DNA from: Nanobdellati archaeon
Lineage (GTDB): Archaea > B1Sed10-29 > WALL01 > WAMD01
Reading direction: 5' to 3'
NCBI GenBank assembly: GCA_015522495.1
Contig: WAMD01000017.1
Location: forward strand, 1 to 29,519
DNA length: 29,519 nt
Positions within the stretch are counted from its first letter, which is position 1, and the number at the start of each line of letters is the position of its first letter. Below, piece after piece: positions 6,057 to 14,918 of the stretch. Made by a program: the position numbers and the translations under genes. A model generated the notes under the pieces. It was not told the origin of the DNA. It did not search any database and was given only the letters and a program-made list of their open reading frames with translations.

Positions 6057-6698
6057 ATGAAGTTAATAACGAATAAGGATGATTTAGAGAAGTACTTACC
6101 AGCATCTTGGGCAGAGGGATTCCTCCAGAGAAAAAAAGCAATAGAAACTTACCTAAGTAGTGGAGGGATAATAAAGATTGGAGAACTGAAGGGGAATTGG
6201 CCAAAGCTCATATACCCGACTAGGTCTAAGCTCTCACAAGAACTTAAGGAGGCAGAAGAAGAGCTAAACGCGGTTGATAAGCAGTTGGTCAATGCCAAGA
6301 ACAAGCGAGAAAGGTTGGATACAACTCCTACCAAGATGGCAAAGGTATTGACTGATCCTCTCTTCTGGGAGCACAAGCTTAAGATGCTTAGAGATAAAGA
6401 GTATAGGGAAGTGTACGAACTAGTTAGGCCACCCTTCCACCTCCTTCACATGCCAGAGTGGAGAAAGAGGTTAGAAGTTTTTGTAAGAAGTGCGGAGTAT
6501 AGAGCAAGGCTAAAAGAGGCTAGACTGAGTAAGATAGGAAGAAAAAGGGAGCTCTTGGAAAAGGAAGTTGAGAGAAGGATGGACTTTAGTAGATCTGTTG
6601 TTGATGGTTTAATTGAAAAACTTGAAAAGAAAAAAGAGAGGTTAGAAAAGAAGGTTCGTGCACTGCGGATTCTTATGGGGTGGGCAGAGGCCAGTTGA
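6057..6698 (+). CDS. Hypothetical coiled-coil protein
   Basis: This 213-aa protein is highly charged and I do not recognise a family. It opens with a globular-looking region (residues 1-60, containing ASWAEGFLQRK and KLIYPTRSKLSQEL). Heptad-like coiled coils follow at about 62-90 and again from about 140 to 205 (ELLEKEVERR, EKKKERLEKKV). A short aromatic segment, LVRPPFHLLHMPEW, lies between them. No signal sequence or membrane helix is present. A GTG at 6051 is in frame, but it is part of the SD AGGTGAT (6049-6055), so the ATG at 6057 is chosen. The 3' end overlaps the convergent small membrane gene by 26 bp. Confidence 0.8.
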   Translation: MKLITNKDDLEKYLPASWAEGFLQRKKAIETYLSSGGIIKIGELKGNWPKLIYPTRSKLSQELKEAEEELNAVDKQLVNAKNKRERLDTTPTKMAKVLTDPLFWEHKLKMLRDKEYREVYELVRPPFHLLHMPEWRKRLEVFVRSAEYRARLKEARLSKIGRKRELLEKEVERRMDFSRSVVDGLIEKLEKKKERLEKKVRALRILMGWAEAS

Positions 6699-6891
6699 AT
6701 ATTAACCATATAAATGGTTTACCTGTGTAGGTCACACTTGCCAATTCTATCAATGTTGGGACTATGAAAGCTAAAAATAGTAGTAGGTTAGGCTTTTCCT
6801 CAAGCTTGTACCCAATTGATTCATCTATTATTGCTATAGTTATAGCTATGGAAATGAAGCAGATAAACCAGCTAATCAGTGTCTCTATCAT
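6673..6891 (-). CDS. Small membrane protein (72 aa)
   Basis: The 72-aa product begins MIETLISWFICFISIAIT and carries two clear hydrophobic segments (about residues 3-24 and 34-54), then an aromatic tail (FIWLIFNWPL). The two helices are joined by a charged, Glu/Lys-containing linker. I do not recognise a family. The ATG at 6891 follows the SD GGTGGT by four bases and lies 20 bp inside the end of hel308, which suggests translational coupling. A longer reading to 6927 exists but would start deeper in hel308 without an SD. Overlap with coding sequence at both ends lowers confidence somewhat. Confidence 0.62.
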   Translation of the reverse strand: MIETLISWFICFISIAITIAIIDESIGYKLEEKPNLLLFLAFIVPTLIELASVTYTGKPFIWLIFNWPLPTP

Positions 6892-8929
6892 TGATACCAC
6901 CCAAGTTTGATGCAAGCTTTTTCCCAACTATCTTTTCTACATCATCCTTTTTAACTCTTTTAATATCTGCAATTTTTTTCACACCGATATCAAACAACCT
7001 TCTGGCTCTTATCCTACCTATCCCTCTGATAGTCACTAGGGATAGAAGCTCTTCCTTAACCCCGTACCTTAACCTGATTGATAGTCTCCTAAACTGCTTT
7101 GCGTTTTTTTCAAGGATTCTAGCCAGTTCTGATGCCGAGTATGCCATCCATTCTGCATTTGAGATGTACCCCCTCAAGACACCTGGGGCAACATTATAAC
7201 TTTCTAGTATTTCCTCTTCAGTCTTTTCATTTATCCAATCCCTTAGCATTAAAGATGTTTTAACTTTTTCAAGTAGTTCGTAATCCTCAAATCCTATTTT
7301 AGTTGGGTCAAACCCAAGTTCGTTTTCATTCCTCAAGGCGGATTCCCATAAATCCTCATCTTCGTGTTTTCTTACTGACAGGTACGGTCTCATTTCATTA
7401 GTGTCAACTATTGCATATAACAGCCCCAATTCACCCATATCCCTTTCCAGTGACTGGATTAGTCTCACAGCTGAGTAGGGGTCAATATACAATTCACTGA
7501 CTCTCCTGCCCAGCTCTGTTGGCAACAAGGACTCCCCTTCTTTCACAAATCCCCATCCAACGAGTTCTTTAACCACTCTTTTTAGTAATGACTCTATGTA
7601 ATCTTGGTCCTTGTATTGGTGTGCAAAAAAGGAATGCATGAATAAGGCGTTTAGTTTTTCATAGTTAGGGGTCATATGTGTTGAAATGCTTGCTAGCACA
7701 TGGCTCCTCAAGACTGGTTCCTTTCCTAGCTGGGAATAAACTACTTCAGGAGATCCATTTATGTACTCTTCCCATAATACCTCTTTCTCGTCATTTGATT
7801 TTGCTGTTAGTATTACGTATCCAACGTTTGAATATCCTGGCCTGCCAGCTCTACCCCCACATTGGAAGAATTCTCTCTTTGGGATCCTCCGTACACCTCT
7901 TGGTGTGTATCTAACTATCGATTTCATTATTACCACATCAGCCGGTAGGTTAACCCCCATTGCAAGTGTTGGTGTTGCACATATAACTTTTATTTTATTG
8001 TTTTTGAATGCTTCTTCTATTAGTTCTCTTTGTTCTGATACAAGTCCAGCGTGATGGAAAGCTGATCCCATCGATAGGCATTTTGATAACCTTTTACACT
8101 GCTTAGTTGGGGGGTTTATTGCTTTTAGTGCCCTTTCCTTCAAACTTGTGTCGAATTCATAACTTTTTGTTATTTTGCCTATTCTTTCTGCAGTGGCCTC
8201 TGCTCCCCTTCGTGTTTGTGTAAATATAAGGACATTCTTTCTTTCTTTGAGAAAATAGTTTACTAGGTCGTTTATGGGATCATCACCGGCGTCTACCTCT
8301 ATAGTACCCTCAGTTGTTTCAATCAATCCATCAGTATAAACTCCTTTTATTAGTTTAACAGGCCGCCAGTTACTTACAACAACTTCTGCCCTTAGCCAGT
8401 CTGCTATTTCTTCAGAATTTGGTATAGTAGCGGATAGCGCAATTATCTGGGTTTTTGGAGATATGTACTTGAATTTCATTATTATAGATTCTAGGGTAGG
8501 TCCTCTGTTTGAGTCTATTAGATGCACTTCATCAACCACAAGTAAATCAACTTTCTTCAGCCATGGCGAATCGTGTCGCATTAATGAGTCTAGTTTTTCG
8601 TTGGTTGTTATTATAACATCATATTTACCAAGCCATGGGTCATTAGAGTCTAAGTCACCTATACTTATTACTACCTTCTTTCCTATTTTTTCCATGTACT
8701 TGAATTCCTTGTATTTTTCGCTAGCTAATGCTTTTAGTGGGCACGTATATACGGCCATATTACTGTTGATTATCGCTAGTTCTGCTAGGAGAGTCTTACC
8801 AGATCCTGTTGGGCTCGACACAACTAGGTTTTTTTTATCGTATTGGAAGTTTGTTTTTAACGCCTCTTTTTGAACTGGATTTAGTTCAGTTATTCCTTTC
8901 ATTGAGAGCAGTTCGCCTATACTAACCAT
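6872..8929 (-). CDS. hel308: ATP-dependent DNA helicase Hel308
   Basis: This 685-aa superfamily 2 helicase unwinds lagging-strand forks and branched DNA during archaeal replication repair. Motif I SSPTGSGKT is at 38-46, DEVH (motif II) at 133-136, SATIPN (motif III) follows, then FTQTRRGAE (motif IV region), and motif VI appears as QCGGRAGRPG. The winged-helix, ratchet and C-terminal helix-hairpin-helix (TIRGIGRIRARRL) regions of Hel308 follow. Length is normal. The ATG at 8929 lacks a good SD, and a TATA-like block is centred about 27 bp upstream, so its mRNA is probably leaderless. Confidence 0.96.
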   Translation of the reverse strand: MVSIGELLSMKGITELNPVQKEALKTNFQYDKKNLVVSSPTGSGKTLLAELAIINSNMAVYTCPLKALASEKYKEFKYMEKIGKKVVISIGDLDSNDPWLGKYDVIITTNEKLDSLMRHDSPWLKKVDLLVVDEVHLIDSNRGPTLESIIMKFKYISPKTQIIALSATIPNSEEIADWLRAEVVVSNWRPVKLIKGVYTDGLIETTEGTIEVDAGDDPINDLVNYFLKERKNVLIFTQTRRGAEATAERIGKITKSYEFDTSLKERALKAINPPTKQCKRLSKCLSMGSAFHHAGLVSEQRELIEEAFKNNKIKVICATPTLAMGVNLPADVVIMKSIVRYTPRGVRRIPKREFFQCGGRAGRPGYSNVGYVILTAKSNDEKEVLWEEYINGSPEVVYSQLGKEPVLRSHVLASISTHMTPNYEKLNALFMHSFFAHQYKDQDYIESLLKRVVKELVGWGFVKEGESLLPTELGRRVSELYIDPYSAVRLIQSLERDMGELGLLYAIVDTNEMRPYLSVRKHEDEDLWESALRNENELGFDPTKIGFEDYELLEKVKTSLMLRDWINEKTEEEILESYNVAPGVLRGYISNAEWMAYSASELARILEKNAKQFRRLSIRLRYGVKEELLSLVTIRGIGRIRARRLFDIGVKKIADIKRVKKDDVEKIVGKKLASNLGGINDRDTD

Positions 8930-8932
8930 CCT

Positions 8933-8940
8933 TATTTAAA
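8933..8940 (+). promoter_or_regulatory. TATA box of carS, predicting a leaderless mRNA
   Basis: TATTTAAA is centred about 27 bp before the carS ATG at 8964, the usual archaeal distance to the transcription start. No SD precedes that ATG. It begins only 4 bp upstream of the hel308 start codon on the other strand. Confidence 0.6.
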
Positions 8941-8950
8941 TGGACTTTAT

Positions 8951-8961
8951 TCAATAAAATA
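8951..8961 (-). promoter_or_regulatory. TATA-like element of hel308, predicting a leaderless mRNA
   Basis: On the minus strand ATTTTATTGAA is centred about 27 bp before the hel308 ATG at 8929. It ends 3 bp before the carS start codon, so the two promoters interlock within 34 bp. Confidence 0.5.
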
Positions 8962-8963
8962 CC

Positions 8964-9476
8964 ATGGATTACTCACTGTTTGTTGTTGCAGTTCTCTATA
9001 TAATGCCAGCATATGTTGCAAATGCATCAGCTGTTTTGTTTAGGGGGAAGATTAGGATAGACCAAGGTCATAAATTTTTTGATGGAAGGCCAATACTTGG
9101 GAAGGGAAAAACAATAGAAGGGTTTCTCATTGGTGTTCTAGCAGGATTTGCATACAGCGTTGTGCAGTTTGGGATAATCAGTTTTCCCTCAGTTTTAACA
9201 GGGTTTCTATTGGCTGTTGGGGCCATGTCTGGTGACTTGGCTGGCAGTTTTATAAAAAGGAGGCTTAATTTAAAGAGTGGGGAGTTAGCACCATTTCTTG
9301 ATCAATGGGATTTCATTTTTGGCGCATTTTTTGCTGTTTACCTAGGAGCTTTATTTAGCTTATCAGAGTTGCCTTCCATAACTGTAGCATTGTTGATACT
9401 TGTTATAACTGTATTTGTCCATTTGGCTGCTAACGCATTTGCGTATGTTATGGGTATAAAGGAGGTACCTTGGTGA
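8964..9476 (+). CDS. carS: CDP-archaeol synthase
   Basis: The 170-aa integral membrane enzyme transfers CMP from CTP to 2,3-bis-geranylgeranylglyceryl phosphate, giving CDP-archaeol for ether-lipid head-group addition. CarS (former DUF46) is recognised by the block FFDGRPILGKGKTIEGF near residues 38-54 and by the cytidylyltransferase-like GAMSGDLAGSFIKRRLNLKSG near 86-106, followed by PFLDQWDF. Five hydrophobic segments are visible, as expected. It is divergent from hel308, and its stop overlaps the start of the archaeosortase-like gene, so the two form an operon of membrane or cell-surface function. Confidence 0.94.
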   Translation: MDYSLFVVAVLYIMPAYVANASAVLFRGKIRIDQGHKFFDGRPILGKGKTIEGFLIGVLAGFAYSVVQFGIISFPSVLTGFLLAVGAMSGDLAGSFIKRRLNLKSGELAPFLDQWDFIFGAFFAVYLGALFSLSELPSITVALLILVITVFVHLAANAFAYVMGIKEVPW

Positions 9477-9916
9477 TAGATCTAAAAAAATTTATTATCA
9501 CTACAATCATCTTCTATATTATCTTTTCCCTGATCCCTTTAGAATGGTTACAGGGTGTTGTGGCGTATACATCATCATCATTTTTGTCTTTCGTTGGGGT
9601 AAACAATTATTTGGCAGGAGCTACTATTGGGACGGATTCAGTGTTCCATATTTCAAAGGATTGCACAGGTATTCTATCTATTGCTATAATCATCGGTTTG
9701 AGTGCAGCATCATCTGCCAACATAAAAAGAAAGATATTGGTTATATTCTCTTCATTAATAGTATTTCCATTGTGGAACGCGGTTAGGATCTCGTTGTCCA
9801 TAATGTCTGGGGGTGCATTTGAACTGGTTCACTTTTCCCTTTGGATAGTCAGCTTTTTTATCATTTTGGCATTCTATTTTCTTCTTGAGTATAACCCAAA
9901 TAAATTAAGTGGGTAA
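9473..9916 (+). CDS. Exosortase/archaeosortase-family protein
   Basis: This 147-aa protein is nearly all membrane helices (about five). It carries the exosortase/archaeosortase signature: Cys64 in KDCTG, Arg105 in WNAVR and His120 in ELVHFSLW, each at a helix end, the proposed Cys-Arg-His transpeptidase set. Such enzymes cut surface proteins bearing a C-terminal PGF-like sorting signal and may attach them to lipid, here possibly an archaeol lipid given the coupled carS. It is shorter than most family members. Possible starts are TTG at 9470 and GTG at 9473; GTG has better spacing from GGAGG (9461-9465). The start overlaps the carS stop. No target protein is visible in the window. Confidence 0.8.
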   Translation: MIDLKKFIITTIIFYIIFSLIPLEWLQGVVAYTSSSFLSFVGVNNYLAGATIGTDSVFHISKDCTGILSIAIIIGLSAASSANIKRKILVIFSSLIVFPLWNAVRISLSIMSGGAFELVHFSLWIVSFFIILAFYFLLEYNPNKLSG

Positions 9917-9920
9917 TGTT

Positions 9921-10616
9921 TCAAAATGGCTTAAATGAAAACCCTATTTTTGGATTTATCTTTATGGGGTACCATTTTTCAACAAAATCTGTTCCGATCA
10001 TCTTTTCAACTTTTGCTTCGACTATTACTGTACCATCTTCCATTTCAACTTTTCTAGTTCTTATGATACCATCAACGAGGTGATCTTCAACCCCAAACTT
10101 TGTTACTTTTCTAGTTTTTTCTTCTGCTACTAATATTGACGTGACGCCTTTCTTCTTTAAGAAGTTTAAGAATAGGTAAAGGGAGTATCTATAGTCACTC
10201 ACGTCTTTTATTGCTAGAGATATTGGTGTGATAGAGTCTACGACAAGTCTTTTAGCTCCTATACTATTCATTATTGCTTCTAGTTTTCGTAGGACATCTC
10301 CATCTATTGTATGTGGCATAAATCTCCCATAATCCTTTGGGTTGAATGAGAATATTGCCAGTAGCCCAAGCTCTTGTAATTTGCCTAGGTCCCATCCAAA
10401 TTCATCTGAATACCATGATAATGTTTGATCAAATTCTTCGGCTTGTACTAGTATCCCTGCTTCTTTCTGATTTTTTGCACCCCTATACAGGTATTGAAGA
10501 CCGAATATAGTTTTTCCTGTCCCAGCACTACCTGTAACAAGTATTGAGCTCCCTTTTGGGAAACCACCGTCTATAATCTGGTCTAAACCAAGTATACCAG
10601 TCTTAACTCTTTCCAT
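9921..10616 (-). CDS. KaiC-like RecA-superfamily ATPase
   Basis: A single-domain, 231-aa KaiC/RadA-type P-loop ATPase. It begins MERVKTGILGLDQIIDGGFP, the usual KaiC-family entry. Walker A GSAGTGKT follows at 29-36, a Glu pair (QAEEF, 60-61) sits at the catalytic position, and Walker B is RLVVDS at 123-128. Single-domain KaiC paralogues are common in archaea and act in signalling or as partners of other ATPases; the cellular role here is unknown. No SD precedes the ATG at 10616, and a TATA box is centred 27 bp upstream, so the mRNA is predicted to be leaderless. It converges on the archaeosortase gene with 4 bp between stops. Confidence 0.9.
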   Translation of the reverse strand: MERVKTGILGLDQIIDGGFPKGSSILVTGSAGTGKTIFGLQYLYRGAKNQKEAGILVQAEEFDQTLSWYSDEFGWDLGKLQELGLLAIFSFNPKDYGRFMPHTIDGDVLRKLEAIMNSIGAKRLVVDSITPISLAIKDVSDYRYSLYLFLNFLKKKGVTSILVAEEKTRKVTKFGVEDHLVDGIIRTRKVEMEDGTVIVEAKVEKMIGTDFVEKWYPIKINPKIGFSFKPF

Positions 10617-10637
10617 TGTATGAAATTACATGACAAG

Positions 10638-10647
10638 TTTATTTAAT
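10638..10647 (-). promoter_or_regulatory. TATA box of the KaiC-like gene
   Basis: On the minus strand ATTAAATAAA is centred about 27 bp before the ATG at 10616, predicting transcription start at or next to the start codon. It lies just beyond the stop of the 40-aa gene that ends the ATP synthase cluster, so the KaiC-like gene likely has its own transcript. Confidence 0.55.
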
Positions 10648-10657
10648 TCTTTCTTTT

Positions 10658-10780
10658 TTATGTTACCCCAGCTGAATTCAGAATCAGATATAGGAATATA
10701 AAGAACCCCAAGATCATGACGAGATTTGCTACCTGCCCTGCTATCAAAACAAACAATTCTTTCCGCTCGCTAGGATTCAT
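10658..10780 (-). CDS. 40-aa single-helix membrane microprotein at the end of the ATP synthase operon
   Basis: The ORF begins MNPSERKELFVLIAGQVAN and contains one hydrophobic helix (about residues 9-35, ending FFIFLYLIL). A strong SD (GGAGG, six bases upstream) lies inside the last codons of atpD, and the ATG at 10780 lies 9 bp before the end of the atpD stop, so it appears translationally coupled to atpD. It resembles no family I know. A small assembly or accessory subunit of the ATP synthase is a reasonable guess from position alone. Confidence 0.65.
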   Translation of the reverse strand: MNPSERKELFVLIAGQVANLVMILGFFIFLYLILNSAGVT

Positions 10781-11390
10781 ATTTTGCCTCCGCTTTTGAC
10801 TTTATCTTTTTCAACCTCGTAAAGTTTTCCCTTTCCATTTCTTCTAATTTGAACGATATTTCACTTTTTATATCTCCGAGTATGGGGATTGTGATATACT
10901 CAAGCGCATTAACTCTTCTTTTGGTTCTTTTTATTTCGTCCCCCAGTTTTCTCAGTTTTAACTGCAGTTCAACAAGTTTTATGAATTCTGGGGCTATTTC
11001 TCTATACGTTTTTACTGCGGATTCAAGATAGGTTGAAGCAGATATTATGCTATACCACTCAGGTTCTATAACTAGCTTTGCCAACTCAGGTATTTTAACA
11101 CCCATTAGGTTTCTCATCTTAAATGATATAGTTGTATTCCCAGCTAGACCTATTGCTATTCTCTCGATATCGTGTTCTCCCTGGTAAGCCTCAGCTAGTA
11201 TTAACTGTTTATCTGCTTCCCACATTTTTTTGCCCAGGTTCTCTCTTAGTTGCTTTATCTCCTTGAGGGTATCGAAGAATTCCATGACTAATGTATCCCT
11301 TTTTTCCTTTAGGAGCTTGTGCCCTCTTTCAGCCAACTTCAGCTTTTTTTTAGTTCTGAGCAGCTCCATCCTTGTCGGTTTTACTCTCAT
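10770..11390 (-). CDS. atpD: A-type ATP synthase subunit D (central stalk)
   Basis: The 206-aa subunit D forms the rotor axle turned by the c-ring through F and C inside the A3B3 head. The signature start MRVKPTRMELLRTKKKL and the long antiparallel coiled coil at both ends (residues about 10-75 and 135-200) are typical. The mid-region GNTTISFKMRNLMGVKIPEL contains the usual short beta hairpin. An SD (AAGGTG) overlaps the end of atpB, and its ATG begins 3 nt after the atpB stop. Confidence 0.96.
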   Translation of the reverse strand: MRVKPTRMELLRTKKKLKLAERGHKLLKEKRDTLVMEFFDTLKEIKQLRENLGKKMWEADKQLILAEAYQGEHDIERIAIGLAGNTTISFKMRNLMGVKIPELAKLVIEPEWYSIISASTYLESAVKTYREIAPEFIKLVELQLKLRKLGDEIKRTKRRVNALEYITIPILGDIKSEISFKLEEMERENFTRLKKIKSKAEAKYES

Positions 11391-11392
11391 AT

Positions 11393-12889
11393 TTACACCT
11401 TAGGTTTTTTCTTTTTCTTTAAGACGCCTCCAAGGTCAACCAAGTCAGCACCTAGCACATCCAAGTCCTCGCCTGCGAACCTCTCTTCTACCGCGAGTTT
11501 CTTTTTACCTCTTACCATATTCTTTGGGTGGTACTTGTCTAGGTATTCTTTTCTAATTCTTTTCATTTCTGTTTCGGGTAGCATGGAAAGTAGGTTCCAA
11601 GCTAAGTCAAGGGTTTGTTCTAGAGATCTTTCTTCTTCGTACCCTTGATTGATGAATTTTTTCTCAAATTCATCTGCAAATTTCAAATACAATTTATCAG
11701 TTTCTCCAAGGGACTCTTCACCAATCACCGCCACTAGCTCTCTTATTTCTACCCCCTGAGCATACGCAGCGTACATTTGGTTGGATACATCTGAGTGATC
11801 CTCTCTAGTCTTTCCTTTTCCTATTCCATTTTTCATCAGCCTGGACAGCGATGGCAATGGATTCATCGGAGGATATATCCCTTTTCTATGTAGGTCTCTT
11901 GACAACACCAGCTGTCCCTCTGTGATATAACCTGTAAGGTCTGCTATTGGGTGAGTTATATCATCATCTGGCATGGTTAGTATAGGCATTTGGGTTACTG
12001 AACCCTTTCTCCCTTTTATCCTCCCAGCTCTTTCGTATAGCGTGGCTAGGTCTGTATACATGTATCCAGGATACCCTCTCCTTCCAGGGACTTCTTCTCT
12101 GGCAGCTGCTATTTCTCTGAGAGCTTCACAGTAGTTTGTCATGTCAGTTAGCATTACAAGGACATGCATGTCGTGCTCGTACGCAAGGTACTCCGCTGTT
12201 GTCAATGCCATTCTAGGTGTGATTATCCTCTCTATTGCTGGATCATTTGCAAGGTTTAACAACATGACTACATTGTCTATTGCCCCAGTCCTCTCGAACT
12301 CTTTTTTGAAAAACATTGCTTCCTCGTGCGTGATACCCATAGCCGCGAAAACAACTGCGAAGGATTCCTCTGTTTTCCTCACCTTGGCTTGTCTGGCTAC
12401 TTGTGCAGCCATTGCGTTGTGGGGGAGGCCAGAACCTGAGAATATAGGCAGTTTTTGCCCTCTAACCAAAGTATTCATTAAATCAATTGTTGATATACCT
12501 GTTTGTATGAAGTCAAGTGGCATGTCTCTTCTTGAGGGGTTTATAGCTTCTCCGTTTATATCCAACTTTTCATCAGGTATTATTTCCGGGCCGCTGTCTA
12601 TGGGTGTTCCCCTCCCGTTGAGTACCCTTCCTAACATGTCGGATGATACTCCTATTCTAACTGTTTCACCCGTAAACCTGACACTTGTTGATTTTGTATC
12701 TATCCCCTGTGTTCCTTCGAACACTTGGACTACAGCGTATCCTTCCCCTGTCTCCAGCACTTGTCCCATTCTTTCTTCTCCACTTGATATTATTACATTT
12801 ACGAGCTCTCCATAGGCCGCTCTCTCAACCCCCTCAACAACCATTAGAGGGCCTGCTACTTCTCTTATTGATTTAAATTCTGTTATCAT
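11393..12889 (-). CDS. atpB: A-type ATP synthase subunit B
   Basis: At 498 aa this is the non-catalytic nucleotide-binding subunit of the A3B3 head. Its P-loop position carries SGSGLPHN instead of a true Walker A, as expected for [31 protein letters not shown] and the ERAGR segment are conserved. A short Lys-rich tail (LKKKKKPKV) ends the protein. The ATG directly follows the atpA stop (TAGATG), with the SD GAGGTGG inside the atpA end. No intein is present. Confidence 0.97.
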   Translation of the reverse strand: MITEFKSIREVAGPLMVVEGVERAAYGELVNVIISSGEERMGQVLETGEGYAVVQVFEGTQGIDTKSTSVRFTGETVRIGVSSDMLGRVLNGRGTPIDSGPEIIPDEKLDINGEAINPSRRDMPLDFIQTGISTIDLMNTLVRGQKLPIFSGSGLPHNAMAAQVARQAKVRKTEESFAVVFAAMGITHEEAMFFKKEFERTGAIDNVVMLLNLANDPAIERIITPRMALTTAEYLAYEHDMHVLVMLTDMTNYCEALREIAAAREEVPGRRGYPGYMYTDLATLYERAGRIKGRKGSVTQMPILTMPDDDITHPIADLTGYITEGQLVLSRDLHRKGIYPPMNPLPSLSRLMKNGIGKGKTREDHSDVSNQMYAAYAQGVEIRELVAVIGEESLGETDKLYLKFADEFEKKFINQGYEEERSLEQTLDLAWNLLSMLPETEMKRIRKEYLDKYHPKNMVRGKKKLAVEERFAGEDLDVLGADLVDLGGVLKKKKKPKV

Positions 12890-14629
12890 CTAGACCACCT
12901 CGCTGAGCTTGGACAATTGTTTATCTATTTCCTTTCTAATATTCTCTGCATTCTTTACTAGATTAGCATCATATTTCATTCTGGCAATTCTTTCCATCAC
13001 AGGCATTCTGGCAATCTTGTTTACTTTTATACCCCTTTTCAGAGCTTTTCCTGCCTCCTCATGGAAGTGCAATATTGTCTTTAACATTTGATACTGTTTG
13101 TCTAGTCCACAGTAAGAGTCAACATCGTGGAATGCATTCTGCTGCAAGTAATCTTCCCTTATTGCTTTGGCAGTCTCAAGGATCAACTTTTCATCTTCGG
13201 GAAGTGCATCCGGTCCAACCAATTGGACTATCTCTCTAAGCTCAGCTTCTTTCTGAAGTATCTCCATAGCTCTCCTTTTAAGCTCCGGGAATTCTGATGC
13301 AACTTTTTTGAAATAATCTATTAAATATGTTTCATACAAGCTGTATGAAGTTAACCAATTGATTGCAGGGAAGTGCCTCCTGTAAGCTAGGGAAGAGTCT
13401 AGTGCCCAGAAAACTTTAGTTATCCTCAATGTGTTCTGAGTTACTGGTTCGGAGAAGTCACCACCTGGTGGAGAAACCGCACCAATCACACTTACAGACC
13501 CTTCTTTTTCACTTAGTGCTTTTACTCTCCCAGCCCTTTCGTAAAATGCAGCTAGCTTTGATGCTAGGTAGGCTGGATATCCTTCTTCGCCAGGCATTTC
13601 CTCAAGCCTTGATGATATTTCTCTCATAGCCTCTGCCCACCTAGATGTTGAGTCAGCCATTAAGGCCACGTCATAACCTTGATCTCTATAGTATTCAGCT
13701 ATCGTGATTCCAGTGTAAACGCTAGCTTCTCTAGCAGCCACAGGCATGTTTGAGGTATTGGCTATTAAACTTGTTCTTTCCATGAGGGGTTTGCCTGTCT
13801 TTGGATCTTTTAATCTTGGGAATTCCTCTAGAACTTCTGTCATCTCGTTTCCTCTTTCCCCACAACCTATATACACTATTATATCAGCGTCTGACCATTT
13901 TGCCAGCTGGTGCTGGGTTATCGTCTTTCCAGATCCAAATGGGCCAGGAATAGCAGCTGTCCCCCCTTTCGCGACAGGGAAAAATGTGTCAAGTATTCTT
14001 TGTCCTGTTATTAAGGGTATGTTTGGGAACATTTTTTCTAAGTATGGTCTGGCACTTCTTACAGGCCATTCTTGATATAATTTTATTCCGATTTTCCTCT
14101 TATTGGATTCTAGTATAATAGCAGTGTCCCCTACTTTCATTTTACCATCGTTTACTTCAGCAACCTTTCCTTCAACTCCATATGGTGCTAAAATTTTGTG
14201 TTCTATAACTCCAGTTTCTTTTACTTTTCCCACTATTTGCCCTGCTTTTACCTTTTCTCCCTTCTTCACGGTTGGCTTAAAATCCCATTTTTTCTTCATA
14301 TCCAGTGTTGGAACTTCAATACCTCTTCTTATGAAGTCACCCGACTCGTTTGCAATATACTCTAGAGGTCTTGCAATCCCATCAAACATATTATTTAACA
14401 GTCCAGGACCAAGCTGTATGCTCAGTGGTTTCCCAGTTGGGTAAACTGGCTCACCAGGTCTAAGCCCTGTTGTGTCTTCGTATACTTGTATAGTGGCCTT
14501 GTCTCCCTTTAGTTGTATTACTTCACCAATCAGTTTTTCTTTACCTACTCTTACTACGTCATACATCTTCGCGCCCCTTATGTTTTTCGCCACAACAACG
14601 GGTCCGGATATTTTGGATATACTAGCCAA
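12890..14629 (-). CDS. atpA: A-type ATP synthase catalytic subunit A
   Basis: The catalytic subunit, 579 aa from the chosen start. Walker A GPFGSGKT is at 229-236, followed by [13 protein letters not shown] with the catalytic Glu and [20 protein letters not shown]. The non-homologous region (about 110-190) typical of A subunits is present. Length is normal and there is no intein. The ATG-less 5' end needs a choice: a TTG at 14629 lies four bases after a good SD (GAGGTGGT) and gives the family-typical opening [13 protein letters not shown]. An upstream TTG at 14662 would add 11 residues overlapping atpF. The real SD also lies just before the atpF stop region. Confidence 0.95.
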   Translation of the reverse strand: MASISKISGPVVVAKNIRGAKMYDVVRVGKEKLIGEVIQLKGDKATIQVYEDTTGLRPGEPVYPTGKPLSIQLGPGLLNNMFDGIARPLEYIANESGDFIRRGIEVPTLDMKKKWDFKPTVKKGEKVKAGQIVGKVKETGVIEHKILAPYGVEGKVAEVNDGKMKVGDTAIILESNKRKIGIKLYQEWPVRSARPYLEKMFPNIPLITGQRILDTFFPVAKGGTAAIPGPFGSGKTITQHQLAKWSDADIIVYIGCGERGNEMTEVLEEFPRLKDPKTGKPLMERTSLIANTSNMPVAAREASVYTGITIAEYYRDQGYDVALMADSTSRWAEAMREISSRLEEMPGEEGYPAYLASKLAAFYERAGRVKALSEKEGSVSVIGAVSPPGGDFSEPVTQNTLRITKVFWALDSSLAYRRHFPAINWLTSYSLYETYLIDYFKKVASEFPELKRRAMEILQKEAELREIVQLVGPDALPEDEKLILETAKAIREDYLQQNAFHDVDSYCGLDKQYQMLKTILHFHEEAGKALKRGIKVNKIARMPVMERIARMKYDANLVKNAENIRKEIDKQLSKLSEVV

Positions 14630-14639
14630 TTTTACCACC

Positions 14640-14918
14640 TCATATTTGAATTTCAATACCAACAGCAGATTTTATTAATTGTTTCAAGTCATCAATAGTT
14701 GCAAAGTTTCTGCTATCATCTGGGACTGTTACGAGATTATTAAGTTCGTCAAGTCCTGGGACCATATTTACAATACTTGCGTTTGCAATCACTATATCCT
14801 CTTTATCTATTTTTTTTAGTATCTTAATCCCATCATCCTTTGTTCTAATAATGTAGCTATCTTTTATTCCCATTAGGAGCATGGATATTGCAAATCTTTC
14901 ATTTCCCAAAATTATCAT
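14640..14918 (-). CDS. atpF: A-type ATP synthase subunit F
   Basis: The 92-aa subunit F is the small Rossmann-like regulatory subunit bound to D on the central stalk. The opening [20 protein letters not shown] and the [12 protein letters not shown] block fit the family, which normally is about 100 aa. The start overlaps the atpC stop (ATGA), and its end sits in the upstream region of atpA, whose SD begins before the F stop is completed. Confidence 0.93.
   Translation of the reverse strand: MIILGNERFAISMLLMGIKDSYIIRTKDDGIKILKKIDKEDIVIANASIVNMVPGLDELNNLVTVPDDSRNFATIDDLKQLIKSAVGIEIQI

Noticed and set aside
12141..12815. Rightward 224-aa frame over atpB
   Set aside because: Antisense shadow of a conserved ATP synthase gene.
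12890..14629. Intein in atpA
   Set aside because: Length and spacing of motifs are those of an uninterrupted A subunit; the same holds for aIF2-gamma and aIF5B.
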